Source of the DNA: Polytrichum commune
Lineage: Eukaryota; Streptophyta; Polytrichopsida; Polytrichales; Polytrichaceae
DNA length: 64,000 bases
Direction: 5' to 3'
NCBI GenBank assembly: GCA_950295325.1
Contig: OX485803.1
Location: 9,860,001 to 9,924,000, forward strand
Shown here: positions 33,009 to 51,259 of the stretch, in pieces
Layout of the letters: each line of letters begins with the position of its first letter
Position numbering within the stretch: position 1 is the first letter of the stretch
Program-made: the position numbers and the translations under genes
Notes under the pieces: model-generated
Seen by the model: the letters and a program-made list of their open reading frames with translations, nothing else
Databases searched by the model: none
Told to the model about the DNA's origin: nothing

Positions 33009-34577
33009 TCCGGGGGGTGGACTCTTCATACCATGTATGAACTAATGCGAGTGTAAGAGGGGGTATTATTTGAGGCGTATTACGGTAAGCGTACATAGTA
33101 TGCATAAGGGAGAGGTATTATTTTTCTCTGGTGTGTACATCTAAAAAGGCTATTAATTTTTTTGAAGTAAAAGGTAGATGGTACAAGAGGGGGCCCTAAG
33201 ATTTAGAGAATGAATTGACAATAGATGTGTTAGTTTCATCCAATCCACATTTTCATCCATTGTAGTCATATGGTCAAAGTCCTTCATGACTAGCATGTAT
33301 GTTCTTGTTAGGGTTTGCATTTGGGTCCTAGGTTTTAACAAACTAGAGGCTATTGGAGCTCTCATGGCTCGGGGGGGGGGGGGGGGGGGGGCACTCCCTT
33401 GTATATTTTGCATACACCTGCGATAATGACCTATTAAAATGGGGGCTATTTACCTATGAGAAAGGATTATAAGGGATGCTAATTTTTGAAATAATGGTAA
33501 ATTGTTGTGATAATTTGCACCCTATTGGTAATTATAAATTCTTGGATGGTTGATTTTATGGTACCCTATATTACTTATATGTCCAGGCTTCCGGTGGTGA
33601 TTGCTTGATTGTTTTCGATTGTTTGGAAGCCGAATCCTCCGATTGTTCCAGGGCCTCGGAGAAGCAGAGTGCCACTCTTGCACCAAGTTGAGGTCTGCCA
33701 ACTAGGGTTGACGGAGGCGGGGGCGAGAGAGGGCGGGAGCAGAGTTCGGGGAGTTCTGTAGAGGAAACGGCTAATTGCCGAGCTTTCTGGAGGTAGCTCG
33801 GATTTTTCAATTTTTACCCGAGAGTGAGCCTAGAGAGTGCAAAATTTATCGGTTGATAGCCCCCATTTCCTAATGTATTTAGGCAATTAGCCGGCATTTT
33901 CTTTTTTCATTTATGCAATTTCCGAAAGGTCTAAAGTGGGGCCGGTTTTATATTTTGGTGGCAAAGTATTTAATTTTTGAAACTATCGCTTTTTCTTCAT
34001 GCTATTTTATATGTACCACTTAGGTAATTTAATCATGTTTTGTCAAATGCTATATTACATATAATCATGTTTCACAATCCCAGAGCACCCTATACTACAT
34101 CTAATAATTTTACAAATTTTACGCCAAATTTTTATACAAGACCCTATATTTTATCGCACGTAGTTCCTACGTTTTTCGCTAGTGCCCCCCCCCCCCCCCT
34201 GAGTCTCATGGGCTTCCTTGAGTTATGCTCTATGGTTTGTGGCTAAGTTATTGTGTTGTTGTCTTTGTTTGTTTGGTACAATAGTTGAGTTACATGCTAT
34301 GGGTTAAAACGACTTTCTCAGAGGAAAGCAAAAGTGAATTTCATATGCAATAAAATGCCTGCTTAATTCATGATATATATTTTGTAAATGTAGTGGAGGC
34401 ATTTATCACATCAAATTCAAAAGTTTAGTATAAACACACGAGTCCATTTCCTAGCATGCCGTTAGAACATATACACTTTTCTTTTCTTTATAAACTTCAT
34501 GTACATAGGGGATTTAATTTCATAGTGACCCACGCACATCATTTAGGTTTCCAATAATAAAGAATCCACCCCCCGGG
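33009..34577 (+). mobile_element. TIR element family R1, with nested hAT-like element
   Basis: Ends 'tccggggggtggact' and 'gaatccaccccccgg' are inverted repeats; flanks carry 'gtttgaat' on both sides (33001-33008 and 34578-34585). The body aligns with 14281-14990 in full ('ggggtattatt', 'acataagggagaggtatta', 'tcttgttagggtttgcattt', then 'gcttccttgagttatg', 'gaggcatttatcacat', 'catagtgacccacgcac'). Without the nested 836-bp element and its 8-bp duplicate it is about 725 bp, the same as the other copy. No transposase. Confidence 0.78.
33368..34203. mobile_element. Poly-G-ended hAT-like element, 836 bp, copy 2
   Basis: Left end 'ctc' followed by 21 G and 'cactccc'; right end 'ctagtg' followed by a long C-run and 'tgag'. 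Perfect 8-bp direct repeat 'tctcatgg' flanks it (33360-33367 and 34204-34211). The related R1 copy at 14640 reads through 'tgctcatgggcttcc' without a break. Inner arms contain 'taccctatattacttatatg' and 'accctatattttatcgcac', shared with copy 1. The centre (33590-33800) is GC-rich and unlike the rest, possibly captured sequence. No transposase frame. Confidence 0.83.
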
Positions 34578-34996
34578 GTTTGAATGGTACTATATCATGT
34601 GTATGTGTCCTAACGATATTCTTAAGCCTCAAAACCGTTCACCGTGTGGGAAATGAATCATGTTACAATTAAACTCGTATAATGTTGCAAGACTACCTAG
34701 AATAGTGGATCTTTAGAGTGAATCCTTGAACCCCTATCATGTTTACATTACCTAATTTACTACAGTTGTAATCAACTATGGATTCGACAAGAATGTGAAT
34801 GTCATGCTAAAATTGAAAAGAGATGGGCAATACATTGTCATTGACAATATGTAAGAAACAAAACTAGGGAAAAAAAACTAAGCAAATCCAAATTGTATAA
34901 AATAACAGCAGTGCATATATATAAAACACATCTTCCACTTCAATAAAAATTATTGGAAAATCAACTACACCTAGAACCATATCATATTAAAGATCA

Positions 34997-35363
34997 GAAG
35001 AAGAGAAACTCCGGTCCCTTTTTAGCAAGGGGCCGGCGTGAATAAAGTGTCCGTTCGTAATGCCAATGAACCCGATGGCCACTGGACAAGGGGACACTGG
35101 GACAATACTACTCTCCCCTTTCGAGGATGGACACTATAGTGACACACTATACTAGTTCCTAGCTAGCCACTAGTGCCTTGAAGATACCGGACATGGTATC
35201 CCCCCAAAGGGCTTTGAGGTACCCATACAACAAGGTCCAAGGACCCCCCACCATAGTTGGGTGGACTAAGGTGGTGAGCACCACGCCGGCATGGGGAATA
35301 GAACCCACAACCTCCTCATTGGGGGCCATGAGCCTAACCACCAAGCCAAGGCCCGTGGTGCCT
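34997..35363 (-). mobile_element. tRNA-derived SINE, copy 2
   Basis: Aligns along its whole length with 10225-10616. On the - strand: box A-like 'cttggcttggtggttagg' (35332-35348) and box B-like 'gggttctattcc' (35294-35305), body, 'gggaccggagtttc', then a short (ttc)n tail. A perfect 12-bp direct repeat 'tattaaagatca' (34985-34996 and 35364-35375) marks the insertion. Translations of this stretch are artefacts. Confidence 0.9.
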
Positions 35364-35375
35364 TATTAAAGATCA

Positions 35376-36940
35376 CACAACTTTGTGAAGTTGGATCATT
35401 GGTGTTTGCAACACCACTTACATACATGGCCCGGATGGCAAAAACTACACTACCCTACGTAGACAAATGGCTCTTTAACACTGATATACACACAAAATGG
35501 TCAAACCTATTCTAAGATGCCCCTTGGATTACCGATGCGCAAATTACACAAACCCTAAAATTTTGATATGGAAGATACTTAGGGAACTACCGAAAAAGAA
35601 CACATACATAAACAAGACATATCCCCGACATGTAACTTATGCACATCCCTCCAAAACAACACATGCCTCCACCTACTATCATGTTGCATGAATAAGCACA
35701 TAAACAACCTAAAGACAAACCGACACAATAAGCATCACACACACATTAGCAAACACACTGCTTGCCCACCCCACAACCCGATGCATTACCCTAATCAACG
35801 CACGCAAAACTAAGGACTGCACACCTGACAACACCATCCCCTCGTGGCTAGTCCCATGCACATGTTACCTTCAAGATGTAAATGCCCAGTTGGACTTTGA
35901 CCAAATGTATTGTGCCTCTTAGGAGCCCCATCTACAACTACACCACCCTTCACACCCAACCCAAACCTCAAAGTGCAAATATTCAAATTCAATGATAGGT
36001 CCCCTGCCAAAGCTACACACCGAAAACTAGATAAATATGCTACTCTACACCAGTCCTATCCCAACTAGAGTGGACAATACGACCACCCATTACACCCATT
36101 AGTCACTACTAGATGTGTATTGTATTGGGAGAATCATTAATTAGCAAGGGGTTGCGAAAAAAACCAAACAAAAAGCTACCACAAACAACCACGTCAATAA
36201 ACACCAACTAACAAGTTACTTTCTTATGAATGATTTTTCTTTTCTTGTTTTAAACAAAAATGTCTTTGCACATAGAGCCACAAGCGATGGAGAAATGGAG
36301 CATGTAAAGAGAAGCATGGAGGAATCCTCCAATGTTGTTTTGGAAGAACACCACAACCACCCAAACAAGTAAGTTATACTTTGTCTTTGTAGCACCATCG
36401 GCAACAAGAACGACCACAAGCATACCGAAGAATCAAAATGTTAAAAAGCTTTGAACTATGACCCACGACGCCTGCAAAGGAACGTCGACAATCTACAAAG
36501 AGCATCGATATGGAGTCAATGTGAATTTTTGCAGCAATTGGTGCTCATCACATGTGGTGGCATCAATTTTTGAAGCATTTACCCTCCCCCCCCCCCCCCC
36601 AAAAAAATTTAAAATATATTTATTTATATATATATATATTTATTTATTTAATAACTTATCCTTTTGAGCAAGTTTGTTAGTGTCAAAGGATTATGCCACT
36701 TGTGCACAAGAGTCACAACCGATAATTGAAGTGAAGTTTGTCCCACATTCATGCCCCGATCACATCAATGTTTCCGTCCAGTTTCCAGCCATGAAACTGC
36801 TGAGGATTATGTTGAGAAATAGATGTTGGCCCACCACTTTTCACACTATTACAATCAAAGATGCCGACGGATGGTGCCAGTAGTGGCCGGTGTGATCAAT
36901 CCCTCGGCAGACCTTACATGTGGACTATATTTTGTAGAAG
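35376..36940. other. No supportable gene
   Basis: Short frames on both strands without recognisable similarity. A C-run lies at 36583-36600, followed by A-rich and TA-rich sequence. The end (36660-36940) may be internal copia sequence upstream of the LTR, but no protein block is clear enough to claim. Confidence 0.4.
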
Positions 36941-36944
36941 GTAG

Positions 36945-37205
36945 AGCATTAGATTGCTCGTAGTCGATAAAAATGTAATGGAAGAGGCATGAGAAACAAT
37001 AAGGTTAGAATAATGCCACAACGCTAGTCCGAAGAGGGATAAGAGTTATCCCATATTATTTGTATGAACCAAAGAAAAGAAGAAAAGCGATAAAAGGCAA
37101 AGCAAGGAGAACACGAGATCTTCTCACTCCAAGCATTGTTCATATGGCTTTGTGTATGTGTATATGCTTGTGCAATCTTATCTCTAGTCCTATTGACTTC
37201 CAATA
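36945..37205 (+). repeat. Solo or orphan copia LTR
   Basis: In + orientation it matches the reverse complement of the LTRs at 3305-3562 and 10207-10856: 'agcattagattgctcg', 'atgtaatggaagaggcatga', 'aagagggataagagttatcc', 'tttgtgtatgtgtatatgc', 'tagtcctattga'. No gag or pol is recognised next to it, so it is a solo LTR or the remnant of a longer copy. Confidence 0.75.
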
Positions 37206-39255
37206 AATGTGTGATGGCCCGAAGATGATTCCCAAGGTTTATGATTAGACAAACAAAATTTGCAAAGAGTTTTGTCATGCAACCTTGTAGCCACCTTCCG
37301 TATTCATCAGCCACTAGCCAAACTTGTCACTATCTGAAGGCGGAAGTTACCAAACGCACAAGGAGTCTCATCACAGTCAGACAAGTGGCCACTGGCCACG
37401 TTGTCCCCTCCAACAAGTAACTATGTCCATCTCATCGGCTCCCACTAATGCGTCCGAACACTTCTCATATATTCACGGCAAGAATACAAGGCACTATCCA
37501 CACGACAACTACTAAGCATCTCCAAGACTTACATATCCCCAACTTCAAAATCCACAAACTAATGGAATCCTTCTCACATATTGCTATAAAGTACCTAACA
37601 CACATTATTCTAAACAAAAGGAAATTAGAAAAGAAACAAGCCCCGGTCCCACTCGACTAAACTACCCACTAATGCTAAAACTGGAGACTAACATAGAACA
37701 CATAGACCTAACATTAAATACTCTATATAGAGATTGGATTATGTATTCAAAACATGCTAACTACTCTAGGCTTGATAGTCAACATACATTAATGTATACT
37801 TTTGGACGGGGGGACCTAGATGACCACTTCCTTCAAAACACTTCATCCAAATCAGACACATCTACCTTAAGACATGGTGGAGCAAGCTAGAATATCTTGG
37901 CAATCGCTAATGAGAATCATTTAAACTCTTAAGATTAGTAATAGTGTTTGCGCCCTCTGCTCAAAATGACAGTTTGACATCATTTGCCTTAACACAATAC
38001 TAAAATTCTATAACTTTAAGTTCAGTGTTATATAATTCACTACAACCTCCTATGAGAGCACCCTATGTTTATGTTTATGTTTACTTTTATTGTTATTGTT
38101 ATTAGTTGTTGAACCTCAACAACCATTTCTTGCATGTAAAGTTTTTGTAGAATGAGATTAAGTTTAGTTACCTAACGCTCCTCTTCGAGGGTTTTGGTCA
38201 AACTCAAATTCTACCTTATTTATGAGCTCAACAAATACACTGAGAATTTTCAATATCTTGAGCTTTTCATTGTGTGTGCAAGCTATGTTTTCGACTACAC
38301 TGCATAGGGTGTTTTTCTATCAGATTTTTTACATTTGAATACATGAGAAAGATTTGACCTCACCATGGTATTTCTACACATATGACACTTAGTTTGTGAC
38401 AATTTGTTTCTCATGATTTGATTTCTACATGAATATATAGAAGAAAAAATAAATAAAATGCAACCCATCAATTTTCCATTGAATCCGTCAAAAAGATCCC
38501 GTCATGCGACATGTAACCAAAGAAATACCTCATCACAATCCCATCAAGAGCCTTTATATAAAAAAACTGACACTAATTGACACCCAAAGCCCAACTTATC
38601 ATTCCCTCCCCAACTAGACAAAGGCTGAGGAAGCTTCTGTAAAATCTAACATTAATGCAACATTCATGCATTAAAGTTAGTAACAAAATGGCAAAATATC
38701 CGAACACCTTGAACCTAGCTAGGATTATCTGCCACTTGTCAGCCTTCCATTTGGTGGAAACTATAAAATTGCATGCAATGATGAACGAAAAAAAAAAACC
38801 TTTTGGATGAATTTATTTTCAAGAAGTCATTCACAAGTCCAAAAGTGGCCTCCTAGGAAGTTAAGACTTGAGTATGACAATAATTGTAGGGGGCTTGATT
38901 AGATTCAACCCATCCATCAAATACTTTTTTTTTTGGGTAATAAATAAATAATTATGTTTTTTCTTAATCCTTTAGATGGTCATTACAAAGTTGCTCATTG
39001 AAATACTAGATTATCATAATATTACTCAGCTCCTTGGCTGCGTTTCGTAGGACCATGTATTGGGCAAGCATAATTGTCCTTGAATTCCGGGATTCTCAAT
39101 TTATGGAGAGCACTCAAGTTGTGTACTGTAAACTTTTCAACAAGCCATTATAATTTATCAAAGTTTTTTATTCGCTACCTCTTTCTTTGGAAAGACTCAA
39201 ACCATCATCTAACTGCTAAGTAACATTGTGGTTGTTTGCAAAATCATGGCAGAAG
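37206..39255. other. No supportable gene
   Basis: AT-rich non-coding sequence with several short frames. Words such as 'tatgtttatgtttatg' near 38064 are simple repeats. Nothing recognisable. Confidence 0.4.
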
Positions 39256-39257
39256 TA

Positions 39258-39315
39258 TAAGGTAGAGGGTGCTTAAACCAACACTTTAAGCTATTGCACA
39301 TACATATGGCTACAT

Positions 39316-39353
<38 letters not shown>

Positions 39354-40029
39354 TATTCATATTAGCCTTTGTTCTAACATAGGTATAAAGAAAGAAAAAT
39401 ATTTTTTAGCCATAATTAGATATTTGATGAATATTCAAAGTCAAAACCACTAGCTTCCTTAAACCAATATATAGGCCACGTGTATGACGACCTTGGATAT
39501 GATGAGGACCCCCACCTTCAATGCCTAGAACCGACACAACATAGTTGGGTACTAGACCCAACCTAGATCAAAGACCAACTAGTAATGGTGTGCAAAGCCG
39601 CATGGCCACCTCCATGATCCCACCTAGTTTGATTGCAAAACCATCACCTTGCATCCTTGGTACCAACCCCCTTTGTGCTTTGTGGGCCTACCTCCATGAC
39701 TTTGTGAATAGAATGGCTATAAACTCCCCCCCCCCACCCCCACCCCCACCCCCCGCAGTGTATAAAATGGCTAGAATAGGCATTGATAAGCCACCCTAAA
39801 CCCACCTCAAACCAACCCGAGATAGAGTGGAGCCTGTTACCTACCGTACATGAAGGTAGTAGAGGTTGCTATGAGGTGACGCCACTAATGGCACCTAAAT
39901 GCGTCACTCCGTGGGCCCATACACTCATACACCATGGGGAACGCTTCAAGGTAGTAGAGTGTTGGTGATTGGAGGCGTTTATAGGTGTTGGTTTTGGGTG
40001 GGGTGTTGGTTTTAGCACCCTCTACCTTA
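39258..40029. mobile_element. TIR element, 772 bp, TA-flanked, non-autonomous
   Basis: The left end 'taaggtagagggtgcttaaa' (39258) and the reverse complement of the right end 'taaggtagagggtgctaaaa' (ending 40029) match at 27 of 28 bases, continuing to 'ccaacac'. TA lies on both sides. A TA duplication would suit Tc1/mariner-like elements; TA-plus-T could also be Harbinger. A (ta)n run is at 39321-39350 and a C-rich microsatellite at 39726-39754. No transposase. Confidence 0.7.
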
Positions 40030-43000
40030 TATTACCTTCATGGGAAGAAGCTGACGCCGGTATGAATAATATGAATATTTTGAATAATAGTGTTAGTATT
40101 TTATTTTCAATGTTAGTGTTGCTATGACAAGTATTTCTAATGAATAGTACCAAGATGAACAATGTTTCCTATGATTAGTACCGGGATGAACAATGTTTCC
40201 TATGGATAATGCCGGGAGTATAACCCCACCCAAATTTCCAAGTGACAGCGTGAATGTGTGGATAATAAACGGATATTCTAACTTTGTCTAGGGACCCCAC
40301 ATAATATAATTGACATATTCTAGGGTCATGGAATTCACTCACATGGTTGAAAAATGTTATGTTCTTGAGATGTACATTCTAAAGGTATTTTGAAGTAGTT
40401 ATATGTCCTTTTTCACATGTGTTTTTAAAACCTGGATTTGGGTTTAGCTGAGGGCAATACAAATGTACTTGTATATTACTTTGCACGCATGGAAAGCCAA
40501 TTACAGGTTTAGTCTTGTTATGTCCTTATCGTATCCATGGAATGTTGTACACTCAGGGCCAATTCGCACAAGGTCCCAAATCCCAAGTCCCAAGTCCAAC
40601 TCATGTCAACAAGTTCCAACATGGAGGCAAAGTCCCAACTTTTGAGCCTCAAAAGCCCATTGAAGTATGGTCTATGTCAAATTTTGGTTGTTTTATATGA
40701 AAAATCTTGGGGCTTGTGTTGTGAGTTGGGTGTAGCTTTTGGCTCCGCCCAACTCTTAACACAAGTTTCGAGCCTCACCTCCAAAAAGTATTGTCATGTA
40801 AGCATCCATGTCATACTTGAGACTTAGGACTTGGGACCCCATGTGAATTGGTAAGTCCCAAATTTCCATGCTCTCAACGGCTGAGACTACACAGATTAAC
40901 TTCACCCTAAACCCTAAACTTGGGACACCATGTGAAGTGGTTCTCAATCAATGCCCCCTTTGCAATGGGTTGTTCTTGCAAATACGGTGCATCCACATAT
41001 GCACCTCCACCTTAGTCTTGATTGTTACAAGAGTTGGAACATGACTGCACTATATTCAATGTGGCATGGAATTGGTGTGTCATGTTAATTAGAGTTGGTC
41101 TTCCATGACTTGTATTGTTGCAAACCCTTTTTTAGTGCCATCAAATGAGTGCAAGATCATCTACATGGGTTGATGATGAATAGTATGGACCACACTACAC
41201 GACATGTATAGTGCACAACAGGCGATGAGCAAGTTCAGCACCTTTGTGCTGCAATGCTATTTTTTAAGGTGACACATGGGATTTTGTATATGTTCCAGCT
41301 GATAGAAAAGCAATACGTGATACTTTGCTCAAATATTAAATTAATTTGTGTTGAGCATGCTTATCGCGTGTGGTAGTGAAAGGCCACTGAGAACTTCACC
41401 TCTCGAGGCATGTCAATTGTCCATTCACTTATCACAATCTACATAGTAACCTAACTAGTGTCGCAGTTGTGTGAGAATACATAGCCTCCATATTGATCAT
41501 GAAGAAAGTCCCCTCCCCCCCAATTTATCAATAAAGTTATGAAAATTGTTTGGAGAGATACTACCATGCATTTGTGCAGCAAAGGTGAACGTAAATCCAC
41601 ATTTCTACTCTTCAATCAAAGTCTTCAAGACGCGACAGTGAGCATTCATCCATAGTACACAAGAAAATACATAAAGAAAGAGCCTAATTTCACTGCATTT
41701 TAACCTTTTCACAAAGGAAATTTGACCCAAATATTTCCAAACTTTTTCTTCAAGCTGTGTCATTGAAAGTGGGCACAATATTTAAACTCACAGTTCAACC
41801 ATTTTTGTTGTCCTCCTTCCCTTGCAGCCACAATTGCATTTTCTTTGGACCATACATACATTTCTATTGGGCGCATTTAGGGGTTAAGCACAAGTGTTAT
41901 AATGCCCACCAGCTACTGGAATCTTGCATTGGAGGAAGGCATGGCCCAGAAAATTTTGGGGAGTCCAAAATCAAATAGAACCTGCCACATTGCCTTGTGA
42001 GGTCCAATTTCTAGTATTATGTCTCTCACTCACTCATATGTACACACATATATATACACAATAATTGGAACGGTCATGATGTCAATACTTACTCTTAAAC
42101 AGGATTTCCTTATCAAATTTTATAGTTAGACAACAAATAAATTACCTTTATGGTAGTTGTGCCATCAAGTCTGTACATGTTTCCTCTAATCCGGCAAAAC
42201 TTTTGCTACAACTTCAAAACTTTGTACAACTTTCCACAGCACTTCTGTAAACCTAAACTGAGACAACCAACTACCAGAGTTTTAGAATATACCTGATAAT
42301 GATAACAGTGTTCTGATGTCATAGCCGTCAGGTGATTTCAAAATATGATAGAAATGGAATATTGGTTACGGTGAGGAACAATTAATTATCTCTCCGTTTA
42401 CAATAGTAGTATGGCATTCACAAACCCTTGGTATACATGAAGGGCTATCAAATTGGAACATGATAATATGTGGGCCTTGCTCCATTTAAAGTCATTAGTA
42501 TGGGGGAGCCCCAAAAATACTCAGAAATCAACGAGCAGCAAGCAATGAGTGAGGGTTGATGAGAGATTTAGGAGGTCAGGATGACAAAAGAAGAATCGGG
42601 GTATGGACCTATTACATCATGTGCACATGCTTTGGACAATTCATTGGACATCAAGGCTATCAATGTAGTATTTCTCGTGTTAGCTAGTTGCATGTCGTTT
42701 ATATTTCTTGGATATTTCATTGTTTCTCACATGTCTTTTTGTTTTCCTTCAAACACAGAGTCATAGTCTTGAAACTTACTACAACTATAATGAACACAAT
42801 GTATGTGAGGACAAGGAAGACCCAAGGAATGGATAAGGTAGAAGGAAGGAGAGAGAGGAGAGAATGACAAGAGAGGAAGGAACCACGGGAGGGAAGCATG
42901 GATGGTCTATTTTACTTGTTTTTGTTAGGTTATATGTAATCATCTTTCCAATGATGTGGCACCTCTATCGAATTTTCTGTCTCTGAATCTTCATGGGACC

Positions 43001-43075
43001 TTGTTATGGGAGGTCCACTATTGGAAGGAGAGATTATATGTATATAAATTAAATTATAAAAGTTTAGATGGCTGG
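40030..43075. other. No supportable gene; 3' flank of FTSH gene
   Basis: No recognisable protein. 40560-40640 and 40800-40930 share words like 'cccaagtccca' and 'ttgggac.ccatgtgaa', a small inverted or dispersed repeat. The last few hundred bases before 43076 should hold the 3' untranslated region of the minus-strand protease gene. Confidence 0.4.
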
Positions 43076-49189
<6,114 letters not shown>

Positions 49190-49700
49190 ATTTTCCAAAC
49201 CAATCAGAATATTAGGGCGTCAACAAGATACCTATTCATAGCAACGTCTCAATTTATCGGTTTTCTGGACTTGATACATCAGAGGTTAAGATGGAGGAGA
49301 TCATGAATGTAGATGAACAGCTAGTCCTTTGTTATGCCAACTGAAGAGAACATAGATTTGTAAGCAGTGTCCATTACAACATCTTAGAAAAAGGAGATCT
49401 ATGAATGTAGAAAGAACAGCCATAGCACCACTACCGTGCTCAACATCAGTGAGTTAATTGGTCACCAACGGCAGACATTAAATACTCTCAAAACATGCCA
49501 AAACTCTCACAACCCTTAGGTGTTCTTAAGCCTGAATCATTTCAATTCGACTCCAACTAAACACTAAACCATCCATGCGGCGCAGAAGGTCCAAAGGATC
49601 TCAAAATGCAAGTGACCAGCGTTTATTATTCAGGCAGTGTTGATACAAAGCCTTCAAGCTCTAATATCTTTCCAGTGCTAGTTCAACATTCAGCTAATGA
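49190..49700. other. Upstream region of FTSH gene
   Basis: Should contain the 5' leader and promoter of the minus-strand protease gene. No defined motif can be placed. No other gene seen. Confidence 0.4.
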
Positions 49701-50070
49701 TTCATTCAACATTGATTCAACTCATACTTCGACCTTTTAAGTTTCTCAATGATAAATTGTAGTAATAACACATTGAAATTGCACCCTATGTTTGGTAGGC
49801 ATTGATTCAATGTTGATGTAGGTTGATGTGATTGATCAATGTGAAATCAGTGCTGACGATATATGAATGTAAAGGTGTGTAATGTGGATATATTTGAGAT
49901 TACATTACAAGGTAGCCATGAAGCAACACAAAGCATCCATGAAGCATACAAGGTCTAAAGGAAGTGCATCTCAATATGCAAGTGGTCGTCGTCTAATGTT
50001 CAGCCAGTGTTAATACATAGCCTTTGGGATTGATTATCTTTTCAGTGCTAACTCAACATTCAGCTATCAT

Positions 50071-50693
50071 AGCACCATAGCTGGTTCGTGCACCTTGAAA
50101 CGAATATTTATTTATTTTTTGAAAAATAAGGTACGTCAACTAAAAATATAATTTATGAAATTTTGTCAGTCCTATGATTTTAAAAAAATTAATTCGTTTT
50201 TTTGGTAAGGTCCAGCAGTACTGGAAGTAGGTTGTTGTTTTTTTCATTCATTCATGGCGGCTTCTTGGCCTTAAACCTAAGTATCCACCTTAGCCTTACT
50301 TAGTGTGGCTCTTGTTTGTCTTTGCACAGTGTATGTATTAGGTCTTTTGTATGTATTTGCACTTCGACATGTGTGAAAAGAGTGTTTAGAAATGGCACCA
50401 AAACAACGACGGGTTGATCTTGTTTTTATCCCTATTAGCAAGGAAGAGAGGGAGATGGATATAGAAAGAGAGTTTGCCGCTTTGAGTGAGCAGGGCGCCA
50501 AGCCATTAACGCGTTAGCATGCAACCTCTTATGGCGCGTTGACGTGGTTGGAGCTTAGAAGAGTCCAAAATTTCCATTAATTAGTTTGTTCCTGATATAA
50601 TTTTTCACTTATTCATTTGATTGGATTCATAATTTCCAATTTTTTTTGGTTTTTTATTTGAGAATTATTTTTGCACAAACCAGCTATGGTGCT
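50071..50693. mobile_element. TIR element, 623 bp, inside the ~300-bp tandem repeat
   Basis: Inverted ends of 22 bp with one difference: 'agcaccatagctggttcgtg' at 50071 and, on the other strand, 'agcaccatagctggtttgtg' from 50693. The neighbouring repeat unit reads through 'cattcagctattggttcatt' (about 50993-51012), so the element sits at the junction 'cagctat / ttgg'. The target duplication is short (TA or TAT), which fits a mariner- or Harbinger-type element. It carries one short frame (50392-50517). Confidence 0.75.
50392..50517 (+). CDS. Small open frame of 41 codons in TIR element
   Basis: Starts MAPKQRRVDLVFIPI and ends GAKPLTR; strongly charged, with SKEEREMDIEREFAAL in the middle that could form a helix. 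It may be a transposase remnant or chance. No similarity recognised. It is reported because it is the only frame with protein-like composition in this element. Confidence 0.2.
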   Translation: MAPKQRRVDLVFIPISKEEREMDIEREFAALSEQGAKPLTR

Positions 50694-51259
50694 ACAGTAT
50701 TGGTTCATTCAACATAGATTCAACTCATACTTCAGCATTTTAGGTTCCTCAATGATAGAATGTAGGAACAAAAGATCAAAATTGCAGCCCTATGATTTGT
50801 AATCATTATCAAATGTTGATGTAGTTTGATGTGATTGGATCAATGTGAAATCAGTGTTAATGAAATATGAATCTAAGAGGTTTGTGATGTGAATACAAAC
50901 GAGATTACATAACAAGGTGGTCATGAAGCAACAAAAGTCATGAGAATCAAAGCATGTACGAAGAGGGTTTAATATCTTATCAGTGATAACGCAACATTCA
51001 GCTATTGGTTCATTCAACATAGATTCAACTCACACCTCGACATTTTAGGTTTCTCAATGATAAAATGTAGAAACAAAAGATTAAAATTGCAGCCCTAGGT
51101 TTGATAAATCATTGATTCAATGTTGATGTAGTTTGAATCAATGTGAAATCAGTGTTGATGTGAAACGAAATGAAGAGGTTTGTGAGGTGGATTTGAACGA
51201 GATTACATCATAACGCGGTAGTCATGAAGCAATCATAAATCATCACGAGAATGAAGCAT

